From NCBI RefSeq assembly GCF_026341815.1, contig NZ_JAPENX010000001.1, forward strand, positions 3,534,001-3,598,000: DNA of 64,000 bases, written 5' to 3'. Source of the stretch: Streptomyces sp. NBC_00572 (GTDB lineage: Bacteria > Actinomycetota > Actinomycetes > Streptomycetales > Streptomycetaceae). Under the pieces are notes generated by a model. The model saw only the letters and a list, made by a program, of their open reading frames with translations. It did no database searches and was not told the DNA's origin. This document shows, piece after piece, positions 9,144 through 18,744 of the stretch (its first letter is position 1; every line of letters begins with the position of its first letter). The translations under genes were made by a program, and so were the position numbers.

Positions 9144-10430
9144 CTAGGCACGCCAGGGCAGCTCGACGGTCACCGTCGTAGGCCCACCCGCGGGCGAGTC
9201 CACCGCGAGCACCCCGTCCACCGCACCCACCCGCTCGGAGAGCTTCGACAGGCCCCGCCCCGCCACGGCCTCCGCCCCGCCGGACCCGTCGTCCCGCACC
9301 TGAAGCATCAGCTTCTCCCCGGTCCGCCACACATCCACCCAGGCCCGCCGCGCCCGCGCGTGCTTGGACACGTTCTGGAGCAGCTCCGAGACCGTGAAGT
9401 ACGCGATCCCCTCGATCGCCGCGACCGGCCGCGCCGGCAGGTCCACGTCCACCGACACCGGAACCGCACACCGCGAGGCCACCGCCGACAGCGCCGCGTC
9501 CAGGCCACGGTCGGTCAGGACCGCCGGGTGGATCCCCCGCGCCAGATCCCGCAGCTCCTGGAGCGCGAGCTTCACCTCGCCGTGCGCCTCGCCGACCAGC
9601 ACCGCCGCCGCCTGCGGGTCCTCCGCGAGCTTCTCCTTCGCGAGTCCCAGATCCATGGCGAGCGCGGCCAGCCGGGCCTGTGCCCCGTCGTGCAGGTCCC
9701 GCTCGATGCGCCGCAGGTCCGCAGCCGCGGTGTCCACGACGACGCCCCGGTCCGACTCCAACTCGGTGACACGGGAGGCGAGCCGGGACGGGCCGAGCAG
9801 CCCGGAGACGAGGAGCCGGTCGACGGCGACGAAGCCGCGCAGCAGCCAGGGCCCGGCCATCACGAACAGCAGCCCGACGAGGCTGGTGACGGCGATCTCG
9901 AAGGGGGAGTCGAGGTAGAGGTTGTGGGACCCGTCGCCGTAGAGCTGGAGGCCGTCCTGCCCCGCGTACATCGGGAAGACCCACTGCCACAGCGGGTACG
10001 TGAAGAGGCTCCAGCCCCAGGCGAAGAACGTCACCGTCACCGAGAACGAGAACACCGCCCACGGCATGTGCACGACCGCGTACAGCAGGTGCCGCCAGGA
10101 CGTTCCGCTCTTCAGCATGGCGCCCATCCAGGAGAAGGCCCCACCGGTACGGCCCCGCACCGGCTCGGGCGCCCGCACGTCGACGTCGAGCAGCGCACGT
10201 GCCCTGGCCCGCTCGACCACGCCGAACCCCCGGCACATCGCGAGGACCCCGGCGAGGATCGGCACGCCGAGGAAGGTGATGAGCAGCCCGGCGCCGGCCG
10301 AGAAGAAGGAGATCGAGAGCGCGAACCAGACGACGCTCAGCGGCAGCCCGATCAGCACGTAGAGGAAAGCCCGCCAGGTGCGTGCCTCGAACGGCGCGCG
10401 GATCGCGGCGGGGAGTCGGTGGGAGGCCAT
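9144..10430 (-). CDS. Sensor histidine kinase (HPK7/NarX-DesK class), copy 1
   Basis: A 428-residue membrane kinase. Two pairs of hydrophobic segments (about residues 22-65 and 115-200) form the membrane sensor. These are followed by the HisKA_3 box ERDLHDGAQARL with phospho-acceptor His247, the N-box SELLQNVSKHARAR, and a G-box-like DDGSGG. ATG 10430 begins MASHRLPAA. From about residue 220 onward the protein is nearly identical in long blocks to the kinase encoded immediately upstream, so the two arose by tandem duplication; the membrane halves have diverged. Likely partner: the LuxR-type regulator at 8205-8864. The signal is unknown. Confidence 0.9.
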   Translation of the reverse strand: MASHRLPAAIRAPFEARTWRAFLYVLIGLPLSVVWFALSISFFSAGAGLLITFLGVPILAGVLAMCRGFGVVERARARALLDVDVRAPEPVRGRTGGAFSWMGAMLKSGTSWRHLLYAVVHMPWAVFSFSVTVTFFAWGWSLFTYPLWQWVFPMYAGQDGLQLYGDGSHNLYLDSPFEIAVTSLVGLLFVMAGPWLLRGFVAVDRLLVSGLLGPSRLASRVTELESDRGVVVDTAAADLRRIERDLHDGAQARLAALAMDLGLAKEKLAEDPQAAAVLVGEAHGEVKLALQELRDLARGIHPAVLTDRGLDAALSAVASRCAVPVSVDVDLPARPVAAIEGIAYFTVSELLQNVSKHARARRAWVDVWRTGEKLMLQVRDDGSGGAEAVAGRGLSKLSERVGAVDGVLAVDSPAGGPTTVTVELPWRA

Positions 10431-10585
10431 CGCGGGGTCCTTCTCTGCTCAGGGAGGGCGGCGGGAGGGAAGCTCGGTACGTGTTCCAGGGTTCCGTCTC
10501 ACGCCTCGCCGGACCATGAGGCGGGTGGGCGTCTAGGAGCGGGGGTTTTCCCTACCCAGGGGGTACGGGAGGGGAAGGGACGCAG

Positions 10586-10632
10586 GTGGGCCTGCTGCCG
10601 CGCGACTCCCAGCCGCGCGGCAGCAGGCCCAC
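10586..10632 (-). terminator. Strong 19-bp hairpin terminator after histidine kinase 2
   Basis: GTGGGCCTGCTGCCGCGCG (10586-10604) pairs perfectly with 10614-10632 around a 9-base loop, about 30 bases beyond the stop of the upstream kinase on the minus strand. It should uncouple the two kinase genes and implies a separate promoter for copy 1 in 10431-10585. Confidence 0.7.
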
Positions 10633-10662
10633 TTCCCCACGCACACGGGCGGTACGGGCGGC

Positions 10663-11853
10663 TCACGCCGCCGGGCGTGACCGCCAGGGCAGTTCCGCCG
10701 TCACCGTCGTCGGACCGCCCTCCGGGGAGTCCAGGACGAGGAGCCCGTCCACGGCCCCGAGCCGTTCCGCGAGCCCCGCGAGCCCCGTGCCGCCGTCGAA
10801 GCGCGCGCCGCCCTCCCCGTCGTCCCGCACCTGGAGCAGCAGCCGGTCCTTCGCCCGCCACACCTCCACGGACGCCGACCGGGCGCGCGCGTGCTTGGAC
10901 ACGTTCTGGAGCAGCTCCGACACGGTGAAGTACGCGATGCCCTCGATCGCCTCCGCCGGCCGCTCCGCGAGATCCACGTTCACCTTCACCGGCACCGTGC
11001 AGCGCGCCGACACCGACGAGAGCGCGGCGCTCAGCCCCCGGTCGGTGAGGACCGCCGGGTGGATGCCCCGGGCGAGGTCCCGCAGCTCCTGGAGCGCGAG
11101 CTTCACCTCGCCGTGCGCCTCGTCGACCATCGCCGCGGCCGTCTCCGGATCGTCGAGGAGCTTCTCCTTCGCCAGACCGAGCCCCATCGCGAGGGCGACG
11201 AGCCGGGCCTGTGCCCCGTCGTGCAGATCGCGCTCGATGCGCCGCAGGTCGGCCGCGGCAGTGTCGACGACGACACCCCGGTCCGACTCCAGCTCCGCGA
11301 TCCGCCGCTCCAGCTCGTCGGAGGGCGAGAGCAGACCCCGGACCATGCCCCGGTCGGCGCTCGCCAGGCCACGGGCGATGAAGGGAAGCACGGGCCAGAG
11401 CACGATGAGCGAGACCAACGCCACCGTGAACGTCACGATCCCCCAGGGCAGCCGGATCAGCCCGTACAGCTGGGTCCGCCAGGCCACCGGATCCTTCAGC
11501 GTGGTCCACAGCCACCCGAAGAAACCGCCCCGCTTCGGCAGCGGCGACGGCTCGGCGACCTCGACCCCGAGCAGCGCCCGGGCCCGCGCCCGCTCCGACC
11601 GGCCGATCAGGCGCGCGCCGCCGAGCCCGAGGGCGAGCAGCGGGAGCCCGATCACGGTGACGGACAGGCCGACCCCGAGGAGCACGCTCACGACCGAGTA
11701 GACGAAACCGGCCAGCGCGGTGAACAGGTTGGAGAGGAGGAAGGCGATCTCCTTCCACGTCTCCGTCCCGTAGGCGGTGCGCCTGGGCGGACGCGGGGCA
11801 GCGGCGGAGCCGGCCGAGCCGGAGGAGTCGGCGGAGTCATGATCAGCGGTCAT
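10663..11853 (-). CDS. Sensor histidine kinase (HPK7/NarX-DesK class), copy 2
   Basis: A 396-residue paralogue of the next gene. A polar, serine/alanine-rich N-terminus (residues 1-30) precedes paired hydrophobic segments at about 36-85 and 125-160. The HisKA_3 box ERDLHDGAQARL then carries His211, with the same N-box SELLQNVSKHARAR and a DDGEGG G-box. ATG 11853 is selected because GGGAG sits directly upstream; longer in-frame starts would run into the divergent promoter region. It is transcribed away from the nuo operon across a 190-base divergent region that contains a perfect 16-bp palindrome. Two kinases for one regulator suggests integration of two signals or heterodimers. Confidence 0.9.
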   Translation of the reverse strand: MTADHDSADSSGSAGSAAAPRPPRRTAYGTETWKEIAFLLSNLFTALAGFVYSVVSVLLGVGLSVTVIGLPLLALGLGGARLIGRSERARARALLGVEVAEPSPLPKRGGFFGWLWTTLKDPVAWRTQLYGLIRLPWGIVTFTVALVSLIVLWPVLPFIARGLASADRGMVRGLLSPSDELERRIAELESDRGVVVDTAAADLRRIERDLHDGAQARLVALAMGLGLAKEKLLDDPETAAAMVDEAHGEVKLALQELRDLARGIHPAVLTDRGLSAALSSVSARCTVPVKVNVDLAERPAEAIEGIAYFTVSELLQNVSKHARARSASVEVWRAKDRLLLQVRDDGEGGARFDGGTGLAGLAERLGAVDGLLVLDSPEGGPTTVTAELPWRSRPAA

Positions 11854-11912
11854 GCTCCCAAGACTGCCGGTCGGGGGTCGGGCGACGCCATGGGGGAGGT
11901 GGGTGAGCGACA

Positions 11913-11928
11913 GTGGGGATATCCCCAC
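11913..11928. promoter_or_regulatory. Perfect 16-bp palindrome GTGGGGATATCCCCAC in the kinase/nuo divergent region
   Basis: A symmetric palindrome 60 bases upstream of the kinase start and about 35-50 bases upstream of the proposed nuo -35 element. The position and symmetry fit an operator for a dimeric regulator controlling one or both divergent units. The neighbouring LuxR-type response regulator is the obvious candidate, but nothing in the sequence proves it. Confidence 0.55.
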
Positions 11929-11961
11929 CAGGACGGCACGGACGACCGCGTACGCGACTGC

Positions 11962-11989
11962 TTACGGTCTCTTTAGCAGGGCCTAGACT
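11962..11989 (+). promoter_or_regulatory. Candidate promoter of the nuo operon
   Basis: TTACGG (11962-11967) and TAGACT (11984-11989) are separated by 16 bases. Transcription would begin near 11996, which lies after a possible GTG start at 11993 and therefore favours the GTG at 12044 as the nuoA start. Confidence 0.45.
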
Positions 11990-12043
11990 CGCGTGCGTAC
12001 AGAAGTGACTCATGAGACACCGAGACCGAGGGGCGGACGGACC

Positions 12044-12454
12044 GTGCGGGAACCGACCGTTGTCGCGGCCGACGCAGCGGACGCGGCGGACTACTTCCAG
12101 ACGTACTCCGTCGTCGGACTGCTCGCCGTCGTCGGCGTGCTGTTCGTCGCCGTGGCGTTCGGCGCGGGCCGGCTGCTGAGGCCCGTCGTGCCGACGCCCG
12201 AGAAGCTCCTCACGTACGAGTGCGGTGTCGACCCCGTGGGGGAGGGCTGGGCCCACACGCAGGTCCGCTACTACGTGTACGCCTTCCTCTACGTCATCTT
12301 CGCCGTCGACTCGATCTTCCTCTTCCCCTGGGCGACGGTCTTCGCCGCGCCCGGCTACGGCGCCACGACCCTGGTCGAGATGTTCGTCTTCCTCGGCTTC
12401 CTGGCCGTGGGGCTGCTCTACGCGTACAAGAAGAAGGTCCTGGCATGGACGTAA
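12044..12454 (+). CDS. nuoA: Complex I subunit A (NuoA-like)
   Basis: A 136-residue, three-helix membrane subunit of the proton-pumping quinone reductase. The loop after the first helix has the NuoA signature [16 protein letters not shown], followed by [18 protein letters not shown], and the C-terminus is [22 protein letters not shown] 12044 is chosen because the proposed promoter would start transcription near 11996, downstream of the alternative GTG 11993. It is the first gene of a tightly packed operon; its last 10 bases overlap nuoB. Together with nuoH, J, K, L, M and N it builds the membrane arm. Confidence 0.9.
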   Translation: MREPTVVAADAADAADYFQTYSVVGLLAVVGVLFVAVAFGAGRLLRPVVPTPEKLLTYECGVDPVGEGWAHTQVRYYVYAFLYVIFAVDSIFLFPWATVFAAPGYGATTLVEMFVFLGFLAVGLLYAYKKKVLAWT

Positions 12455-13008
12455 CACCCCTGCCCGCTCCCACGTTGGGGCCGCTCGCCCGCCTGGCCCC
12501 CGAGCCGATGAAGGTGGTCCTGAACTGGGGCCGCCGCTACAGCCTGTGGGTCTTCAACTTCGGGCTCGCATGCTGCGCGATCGAGTTCATCGCCGCGTCG
12601 ATGGCCCGGCACGACTTCATCCGGCTCGGCGTCATCCCCTTCGCGCCCGGCCCGCGCCAGGCCGACCTGATGATCGTCTCGGGCACGGTGACGGACAAGA
12701 TGGCACCCGCGGTGAAGCGGCTGTACGAGCAGATGCCGGAGCCGAAGTACGTCATCTCCTTCGGCGCCTGCTCCAACTGCGGCGGCCCCTACTGGGACTC
12801 GTACTCGGTCACCAAGGGCGTCGACCAGATCATCCCGGTCGACGTCTACGTGCCCGGCTGCCCGCCGCGCCCCGAGGCGCTCCTCCAGGGCATCCTCAAG
12901 CTCCAGGAGAAGATCGCGCGGGAGAGCCTGGCGGAGCGGTACGCGACCACCGCGTCGGTCTCCCAGCTGACGAGCCCCCTGGTGACACCGCCCGGAGGCA
13001 AGGCATGA
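12445..13008 (+). CDS. nuoB: Complex I subunit B (NuoB-like), cluster N2 protein
   Basis: A 187-residue peripheral subunit that carries the terminal [4Fe-4S] cluster N2 next to the quinone site. All four ligand cysteines are visible: the tandem pair in [10 protein letters not shown], one in [11 protein letters not shown], and one in [11 protein letters not shown]. The ATG at 12445 overlaps the nuoA stop by 10 bases, and the gene ends in an ATGA overlap with nuoC. An alanine/threonine-rich C-terminal tail of about 25 residues follows the conserved core. N2 normally sits at the interface with NuoD, which is not encoded here, so this subunit must work with a NuoD made elsewhere or in an altered complex. 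Confidence 0.93.
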   Translation: MDVTPLPAPTLGPLARLAPEPMKVVLNWGRRYSLWVFNFGLACCAIEFIAASMARHDFIRLGVIPFAPGPRQADLMIVSGTVTDKMAPAVKRLYEQMPEPKYVISFGACSNCGGPYWDSYSVTKGVDQIIPVDVYVPGCPPRPEALLQGILKLQEKIARESLAERYATTASVSQLTSPLVTPPGGKA

Positions 13009-14243
13009 CGGCCTACGACTCCCTCCCGGACTCCGTGACGGAGATCTTCGGCGAGGAGGCGACGGCGGAGCAGGCGTACGACCTGCTGACCGTCGACGTC
13101 CCGCCGACGGCCTGGATCACGGCCCTGGAGACGGCCCGGGACACCCTCGGGTGCACCTACTTCGACTGGCTGAGCGCGGTCGACGAGCCGGGCACGGGCT
13201 TCCGGGTCTGCGCGCACGTGGTGGCCCTGGGCGAGGGCCGCCCGCGCCGCCTCCTCGTCCGTACGACCGTCCCGCACTCCGCCCCCGCCCTCCCCACGGC
13301 GATCGGGGTGTACGCGGGTGCCGGCTGGCACGAGCGCGAGACCCACGAGATGTTCGGCGTGGACTTCACCGGCCACCCGCACCTGGTGCCGCTCCTCCTC
13401 CCCGAGAACTTCGAGGGCCACCCGCTCCGCAAGGACTTCGTCCTCGCGGCCCGGGTCGCGAAGGCGTGGCCGGGCGCGAAGGAACCGGGCGAGTCCCACG
13501 ACGGCGGCGGCCCTAAGCGCCGCCAGATGCTCCCCCCGGGCGTCCCGGACCCCAACGAATGGGGCCCCCTGAAGGGCCAGCTCCCGCCGGCCCCGACCCG
13601 CCCGGCCCGCGCGACGGCAGGCGACCGCCCGGTCCGCCGAGCCCGCTCGGCAACGGAAGGCTCGGCAACCCAACCGGAAGCCTCGCCCCCGACGGACACC
13701 CCCCGCCCGCCCCGCCGCACCCGCTCGGTCTCCGAAGGCTCGGCGAGCCAGTCGACCCCGGAGCCGGCCGCCATGCCGGAGCCGGGGCCCGACGCCCCGC
13801 CTGCGACGCCGCGCCGTTCGCGTTCGGCGGCCGACGGCTCGGCAAGCCAGACGACACCGGAACCGAACGCCACGCCGGAGTCGGGCGCGGACGCCCCGCC
13901 TGCGGCGGCCCGTCCGCCGCGCCGTTCGCGCTCCGCCGCCGACGGCTCGGCGAGCCAGTCGACCCCGACCGGCCCCGCGTCGCGCGCGGAGGCCGCGCCC
14001 CCACGCACCCGCAGCTCGGACGCCCCCTGGCACTACGCCCGCCCGGCCTTCGACGAGGAGCCCACCACTCCGCCGACCGCGGCGACGCCGGGTGCTCCTT
14101 CCGGGACCGAGGCCGCGCCCGCAGATGAAGGGTCCGCCGCCCCGCAGGCGGACGCCGAGGCCGACGCCGCCCACCCGCCCGCCGCCCCGCAGGGGGACGC
14201 GGACCCCGACCCCACCACCCCCGCCGGAGGCGATCCCGCGTGA
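13005..14243 (+). CDS. nuoC: Complex I subunit C (NuoC-like) with long disordered repeat tail
   Basis: A 412-residue protein. The first 160 residues are the 30-kDa subunit domain, with the family signature [16 protein letters not shown] and then [15 protein letters not shown]. From about residue 170 it becomes a proline/alanine/serine-rich tail with four imperfect copies of an arginine/serine motif (for example [13 protein letters not shown]) and an acidic end. Typical NuoC is about half this length, and the tail is not a NuoD domain. ATG 13005 overlaps the nuoB stop and its own stop overlaps the nuoH start (GTGA). The tail may be a flexible linker or docking element; its function is unknown. 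Confidence 0.85.
   Translation: MTAYDSLPDSVTEIFGEEATAEQAYDLLTVDVPPTAWITALETARDTLGCTYFDWLSAVDEPGTGFRVCAHVVALGEGRPRRLLVRTTVPHSAPALPTAIGVYAGAGWHERETHEMFGVDFTGHPHLVPLLLPENFEGHPLRKDFVLAARVAKAWPGAKEPGESHDGGGPKRRQMLPPGVPDPNEWGPLKGQLPPAPTRPARATAGDRPVRRARSATEGSATQPEASPPTDTPRPPRRTRSVSEGSASQSTPEPAAMPEPGPDAPPATPRRSRSAADGSASQTTPEPNATPESGADAPPAAARPPRRSRSAADGSASQSTPTGPASRAEAAPPRTRSSDAPWHYARPAFDEEPTTPPTAATPGAPSGTEAAPADEGSAAPQADAEADAAHPPAAPQGDADPDPTTPAGGDPA
13635..13975 (+). repeat. Imperfect internal repeats encoding the NuoC tail
   Basis: Four copies begin near 13635, 13713, 13812 and 13920, spaced 78, 99 and 108 bases (26, 33 and 36 codons). Each encodes RR, then A, T or S, then RS, followed by an acidic/glycine step and GSA(S/T)Q. 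The last two copies are the most similar at DNA level, which suggests recent expansion. Confidence 0.75.
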
Positions 14244-15208
14244 ACGACGTACTCGACGTCGCCCTCCGGCTGCTCGTCGTCTTCGCCGTCTTCCTCGTCC
14301 TGCCGCTCGTCGTCGGGCAGACCGAGCACAAGGTCATGGCCCATATGCAGGGCCGCCTCGGCCCCATGTACGCCGGTGGTTTCCACGGCTGGGCCCAGCT
14401 CGTCGCCGACGGCGTGAAGTTCGCGCAGAAGGAGGACGTGGTTCCCAAGGACGCCGACCGGCGGGTCTTCCAGCTCGCGCCGGCCGTCGCCCTCCTCCCG
14501 TATCTGCTCGTGCTGGTGGCGATCCCGATCGGCCCGAGCGAGGGCGCCGTCGGGCAGGTCGTCGACGCGGGCATCTTCTTCGTGCTGGCCGTGATGGGCG
14601 TCGGTGTCCTCGGCAGCCTGATGGCCGGCTGGGCGTCCGCGAACAAGTTCTCGCTGCTCGGCGGCCTCCGTACCGCCGCCCAGCTCCTCGCGTACGAGCT
14701 CCCCATGCTCCTCGCCGCCGCCTCCGTCGCGATGGCCGCCGGCACGGTCTCCCTCCCCGGCATCCTGAACGCCTTCGAGTGGTGGTGGGTGCCCTGGCAG
14801 ATCGTCGGTGCGCTCGTCTTCTTCGTGGCGGGTCTGGCGGAGCTCCAGCGGCCCCCGTTCGACATGCCGGTCGCCGACTCGGAGATCATCTTCGGTGCGT
14901 ACACCGAGTACACCGGCCTCCGTTTCGCGCTCTTCCTGCTCGCCGAGTACGCCGGCATCGTCGTCCTGTGCGGCCTCACCACCGTCCTGTTCCTCGGCGG
15001 CTGGCACGGGCCCTTCGGCGCGGACGGTCTCGGCTGGGTCTGGACCCTCCTCAAGACCGCGATCCTCGCGTTCGTCGTGATCTGGCTGCGGGTGAGCTAC
15101 CCGCGCCTGCGCGAGGACCAGCTCCAGAAGCTCGCCTGGACGACCCTCGTCCCGCTCGCGCTCGCGCAGATCGCACTCACCGGCATCGTGAAGGTGGCGA
15201 TCCAGTAA
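14240..15208 (+). CDS. nuoH: Complex I subunit H (NuoH-like)
   Basis: A 322-residue membrane subunit that joins the peripheral and membrane arms and lines the quinone chamber. It has about eight hydrophobic helices and the family landmarks [17 protein letters not shown] near residue 35, [12 protein letters not shown], and the quinone-site segment [20 protein letters not shown] followed by [18 protein letters not shown]. The GTG start overlaps the nuoC stop by four bases, and the TAATG junction couples it to nuoI. The length is normal for the family, with no missing segment. Confidence 0.93.
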   Translation: MNDVLDVALRLLVVFAVFLVLPLVVGQTEHKVMAHMQGRLGPMYAGGFHGWAQLVADGVKFAQKEDVVPKDADRRVFQLAPAVALLPYLLVLVAIPIGPSEGAVGQVVDAGIFFVLAVMGVGVLGSLMAGWASANKFSLLGGLRTAAQLLAYELPMLLAAASVAMAAGTVSLPGILNAFEWWWVPWQIVGALVFFVAGLAELQRPPFDMPVADSEIIFGAYTEYTGLRFALFLLAEYAGIVVLCGLTTVLFLGGWHGPFGADGLGWVWTLLKTAILAFVVIWLRVSYPRLREDQLQKLAWTTLVPLALAQIALTGIVKVAIQ

Positions 15209-15771
15209 TGGCCATTCCCGGATCCGGCCTCGCCAAGGGCCTCGCCGTCACCCTCCGCACGATGACGAAGAAGACCGTCACCGCGCAGTACCCGGACGTC
15301 CAGCCCGAGCTGCCGCCCCGCACCCGCGGGGTCATCGGGCTGTTCGAGGAGAACTGCACGGTCTGCATGCTCTGCGCCCGCGAGTGCCCCGACTGGTGCA
15401 TCTACATCGACTCCCACAAGGAGACGGTGCCGGCGACCGTCCCCGGCGGCCGAGAGCGCAGCCGGAACGTCCTCGACCGCTTCGCCATCGACTTCTCGCT
15501 CTGCATGTACTGCGGTATCTGCATCGAGGTCTGCCCGTTCGACGCGCTGTTCTGGTCGCCCGAGTTCGAGTACGCGGAGACCGACATCCACGAGCTGACC
15601 CACGAGCGCGACAAGCTCCGCGAGTGGATGTGGACGGTCCCGGAGCCGCCCGCGCTCGACCCGCACGCGGAGGAGCCGAAGGAGATCGCGGCGGCCCGCA
15701 AGGCAGTGGAGAAGGCCGCCACCGCCGCGGCCGCCGAAGCGGCCGCGGCCGCCGAGGGGGAGCAGCAGTGA
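15208..15771 (+). CDS. nuoI: Complex I subunit I (NuoI-like), two [4Fe-4S] clusters
   Basis: A 187-residue ferredoxin-like subunit. Two CxxCxxCxxxCP motifs are present, at [17 protein letters not shown] and [18 protein letters not shown]; these bind clusters N6a and N6b that hand electrons to N2. The final 45 residues form a charged, alanine/glutamate-rich tail likely to be helical. Start and stop overlap with nuoH (TAATG) and nuoJ (GTGA). In complexes lacking NuoEFG, ferredoxin is thought to donate electrons near this subunit, which makes its pairing with the nearby korAB interesting. Confidence 0.93.
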   Translation: MAIPGSGLAKGLAVTLRTMTKKTVTAQYPDVQPELPPRTRGVIGLFEENCTVCMLCARECPDWCIYIDSHKETVPATVPGGRERSRNVLDRFAIDFSLCMYCGICIEVCPFDALFWSPEFEYAETDIHELTHERDKLREWMWTVPEPPALDPHAEEPKEIAAARKAVEKAATAAAAEAAAAAEGEQQ

Positions 15772-16346
15772 TCCTGGCAGTACACACAACTCAAGCGGCA
15801 CAGGCGGCACAGCAGGCCCATGGCTTCCTCTCGCCCACCGGCGTCGAGATCGCCTTCCTCCTCGTCGGCCTGGTCACCCTCGGCGCCGCCCTCGTGACCG
15901 TCACCACCCGCCAGCTCGTCCACGCCGCGCTCTGGCTGGTCGTGGCGCTCGGTGGCCTCGCCGTCGAGTACCTGCTCCTGACGGCCGAGTTCATCGCCTG
16001 GGTCCAGGTCCTGATCTACGTCGGCTCCGTCGTCGTCCTCCTCCTCTTCGGGCTCATGCTCACCAAGGCCCCCATCGGCCGCTCCCCGGACGCCGACTCC
16101 CGTAACAAGCCCGCCGCGATCGCCGTCGCGAGCGCCGCCGCGGCCGCACTCGTCTGGGTCGTCGTCGATGCGTTCCGTACGACGTGGATCGATCTGGACG
16201 GTGCCGTGCAGGGGTCGACGGAGGTGTCGGGCGAGATCCTCTTCCGGCACTGGGTGCTGCCGTTCGAGGCGCTGTCCGTCCTCCTCCTGGCCGCCCTGGT
16301 CGGCGCCATCGTGCTCTCCCGCAGGAAGAAGGAGGAGCAGCGCTGA
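15768..16346 (+). CDS. nuoJ: Complex I subunit J (NuoJ-like)
   Basis: A 192-residue antiporter-associated membrane subunit with five predicted helices. Conserved features are [20 protein letters not shown], the third helix with [17 protein letters not shown] (containing the pi-bulge region), and the final helix [19 protein letters not shown]. The GTG start overlaps the nuoI stop and the stop TGA overlaps the nuoK ATG by one base. The length matches the family, and there is nothing unusual apart from a glutamine/alanine-rich N-terminus. Confidence 0.92.
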   Translation: MILAVHTTQAAQAAQQAHGFLSPTGVEIAFLLVGLVTLGAALVTVTTRQLVHAALWLVVALGGLAVEYLLLTAEFIAWVQVLIYVGSVVVLLLFGLMLTKAPIGRSPDADSRNKPAAIAVASAAAAALVWVVVDAFRTTWIDLDGAVQGSTEVSGEILFRHWVLPFEALSVLLLAALVGAIVLSRRKKEEQR

Positions 16347-16750
16347 TGCATCTCGTCTACCCGGCCGTCCTCGCCGCCCTCCTCTTCGCCATCGGCGTGT
16401 ACGGCGTCCTCGCCCGCCGCAACGCCATCCTGGTCCTGATGTCCGTCGAGCTGATGCTCAACGCCGTCAACCTCAACCTGGTCGCCTTCGACGTCTGGCT
16501 CCGCGACACCCTCCACGCCGGCCAGGCCCTCACCCTCTTCACCATCGCCATCGCCGCCGCGGAGATCGGCATCGGTCTCGCGATCGTCCTGATGGTCCAC
16601 CGCAACAAGGGCACGTCGGACGTCGACCGCCTCCGTGACACGGCGGAGCCGCCGGAGCCGTGGAGCACCGATGCCGCGGACGAACCGTCATCGGACGACG
16701 CGCCCACCGACGACACGCCCGCCGGCGAGAAGGCCGAGGCCACCGCGTGA
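16346..16750 (+). CDS. nuoK: Complex I subunit K (NuoK-like) with extended C-terminus
   Basis: A 134-residue membrane subunit with the three-helix NuoK core in residues 1-95, including [18 protein letters not shown] with the functionally important glutamate of the proton path, and [19 protein letters not shown] with the second one. The usual protein ends near residue 100; here a further 35 residues of acidic, proline-rich, probably disordered sequence follow. The operon spacing is maximally tight (TGATG with nuoJ, GTGA with nuoL). The tail recalls the disordered extension on NuoC in the same operon. Confidence 0.92.
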   Translation: MHLVYPAVLAALLFAIGVYGVLARRNAILVLMSVELMLNAVNLNLVAFDVWLRDTLHAGQALTLFTIAIAAAEIGIGLAIVLMVHRNKGTSDVDRLRDTAEPPEPWSTDAADEPSSDDAPTDDTPAGEKAEATA

Positions 16751-18741
16751 CCACCACGACCCTCGCCGTCCTCGTCCCCCTCCTGCCCTTCCTCGGCTCC
16801 GTCGCCGGACTCCTGCTCGGCCGCACCGCGCCCGGCTTCGTCCGCCCGCTGGCCGTGCTGCCCACCCTCGCCGCCACGGTCCTGGCCGTGCTGGTCGCGG
16901 TCCGGCAGGGCGGCGGGAAGGCGATCGACGCGGCCACCCAGCTCACCCCCACCGGCTCGGTCCCCATCGACCTGGCCCTGTACATCGACGGCTTCGCCGC
17001 GCTCGTCGCCGTCCTGGTCGGCGTCGTCGCCACCTGTGTGCAGATCTACTCGACCGGCTACCTCCGCGAGGACCCGCGCTACCCCTCGTACGCGGCGCTC
17101 GTCTCCCTCTTCACCTCCGCGATGCTGCTCGTCGTCTACTCCGGCGACCTGATGGTGCTCCTGGTCGGCTGGGAGATCATGGGCATCTGCTCGTACTTCC
17201 TCGTCGGCCACTACTGGGAGACGCCCGAGGCACGAGCCGCCTCCCTGAAGGCCTTCCTCGTCACCAAGCTCGGCGACGTCCCCTTCCTCATCGGTCTCTT
17301 CGCGCTCGCCACCGATGCGGGCACCTTCCGGATCACGGGCGTCCTCGGCGCCGTCGCGAGCGGCGGCCTCGACCACCCCACCCTGATCGCGCTGCTGCTG
17401 CTCGCCGGTGTGGCGGGCAAGTCGGCACAGTTCCCGCTGCACACCTGGCTCCCGGACGCCATGGCCGGCCCCACCCCCGTCTCCGCGCTCATCCACGCGG
17501 CGACGATGGTCGCCGCCGGCATCTACTTCACGGCCCGGCTGCTGCCCGTCTTCGCCGAGTCCGCCGCTGCGATGACGGTGCTCGCCGTGATGGCCGCGAT
17601 CACGATGGTCGGCTCGGCGCTCGCCGCGCTCGCCCAGGACGACATCAAGCGGGTCCTCGCCTACTCGACGATCGGCCAGCTCGGCTACATGGCCGGCGCC
17701 CTCGCCGTCGGCGACCGCGGGGCCGCCGTCTTCCACCTCCTCTCGCACGGCGCGTTCAAGGCACTGCTCTTCCTCGCCGCCGGCACGGTCATCCACGCCG
17801 CCGGTACGAACTCGCTGACCGCCATGTCCCGCATGAGCGGCCTCGCGAAGCGCATCCCGGACGCGTACTGGACGATGACCGTCGCCCTGCTCGCCCTCGC
17901 CGCGATCCCCCCGTTCGCCGGCTTCTTCTCCAAGGAAGCCGTCCTGGTGGCCGCCGAGCACACCGCGCTCGGGGACCGGACCGTCGCCCCCGCCGGGGCC
18001 GGCTGGACCGTCCTCGTCGCAGGCCTGCTGACGGCCCTGCTCACCGCCGCGTACGCGCTCCGCCTCTGGCTGCGGACCTTCCGCGGCCGAGGCGCCGAGG
18101 CCCCCGACCACGGGCGCCAGCCGATCGCCATGACGTCCGTCCTGTGGGTGCTCGCGATCCCTTCCCTGGGCTTCGGTCTGACCGTCACGTACCTCGACGA
18201 CTGGTTCGACGGGAACGCCCTCACCCCGACCGTCACCACGGCCGTCCTCGGCACGGGTCTCGCCGCCGCCGGAGCCGTGATCACCTACGCGGTCTGGCGC
18301 ACCCTCGCCGCCAGGACCCCGCTCTCCGCGGCCGCCGCACAGGCACCCGCCCCGCACGTCGCCCACCCGGACGCCGCCGCGGGCCTGGTCGAGGCGGAGG
18401 CGCTGCACCTGCCGCACCCCGCCGAGGACCCGGCCGACCCGGGCCGCGCCCTCCTGGGGCCCCTGCACGGTCCCGCCGCCGACGGCTTCCACCTGGACGC
18501 CGTCTACCGGACGGCGTTCGTCCGCCCCGTCCTCGCCGCGGCCTCCCTGGTCCGCTTCCTGGACCGCGAGGTCGTCGACACCTACGTCCGCGCCGCGGGC
18601 ACCTCCGCCAAGGGGCTCGGCTGGCTCGTCCGCCGCGCCCAGACCGGCAACGTGCAGACCTACCTGAGCGCCCTGCTCGCCGGCTCCGTCGTCCTGGCGA
18701 TCGTCGCCGTCGCCCTCGCCAACGCCGTCGCCGGAGCGTGA
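16747..18741 (+). CDS. nuoL: Complex I subunit L (NuoL-like), antiporter-type proton pump
   Basis: A 664-residue multispanning subunit. The proton_antipo core has [20 protein letters not shown] with the key glutamate, [26 protein letters not shown] with the pumping lysine and histidines, and [21 protein letters not shown] long C-terminal region includes an alanine/proline/histidine-rich insert at about 520-580 before a final helix at the C-terminus, as expected for the lateral-helix anchor. The GTG start overlaps the nuoK stop. The length is typical of NuoL (600-680). Confidence 0.93.
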   Translation: MTTTTLAVLVPLLPFLGSVAGLLLGRTAPGFVRPLAVLPTLAATVLAVLVAVRQGGGKAIDAATQLTPTGSVPIDLALYIDGFAALVAVLVGVVATCVQIYSTGYLREDPRYPSYAALVSLFTSAMLLVVYSGDLMVLLVGWEIMGICSYFLVGHYWETPEARAASLKAFLVTKLGDVPFLIGLFALATDAGTFRITGVLGAVASGGLDHPTLIALLLLAGVAGKSAQFPLHTWLPDAMAGPTPVSALIHAATMVAAGIYFTARLLPVFAESAAAMTVLAVMAAITMVGSALAALAQDDIKRVLAYSTIGQLGYMAGALAVGDRGAAVFHLLSHGAFKALLFLAAGTVIHAAGTNSLTAMSRMSGLAKRIPDAYWTMTVALLALAAIPPFAGFFSKEAVLVAAEHTALGDRTVAPAGAGWTVLVAGLLTALLTAAYALRLWLRTFRGRGAEAPDHGRQPIAMTSVLWVLAIPSLGFGLTVTYLDDWFDGNALTPTVTTAVLGTGLAAAGAVITYAVWRTLAARTPLSAAAAQAPAPHVAHPDAAAGLVEAEALHLPHPAEDPADPGRALLGPLHGPAADGFHLDAVYRTAFVRPVLAAASLVRFLDREVVDTYVRAAGTSAKGLGWLVRRAQTGNVQTYLSALLAGSVVLAIVAVALANAVAGA

Positions 18742-18744
18742 GCC

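Noticed and set aside
8906..9181. Short open frames between the response regulator and the kinase
   Set aside because: Pro/Arg-rich products overlapping hairpins; no ribosome site.
11993..12043. An upstream GTG start for nuoA
   Set aside because: The best promoter predicts a transcript start near 11996, after this codon, and the extra residues are not conserved-looking.
13005..14243. NuoC as a NuoC-NuoD fusion, suggested by its length
   Set aside because: The extra 240 residues are low-complexity repeats with none of the NuoD motifs.
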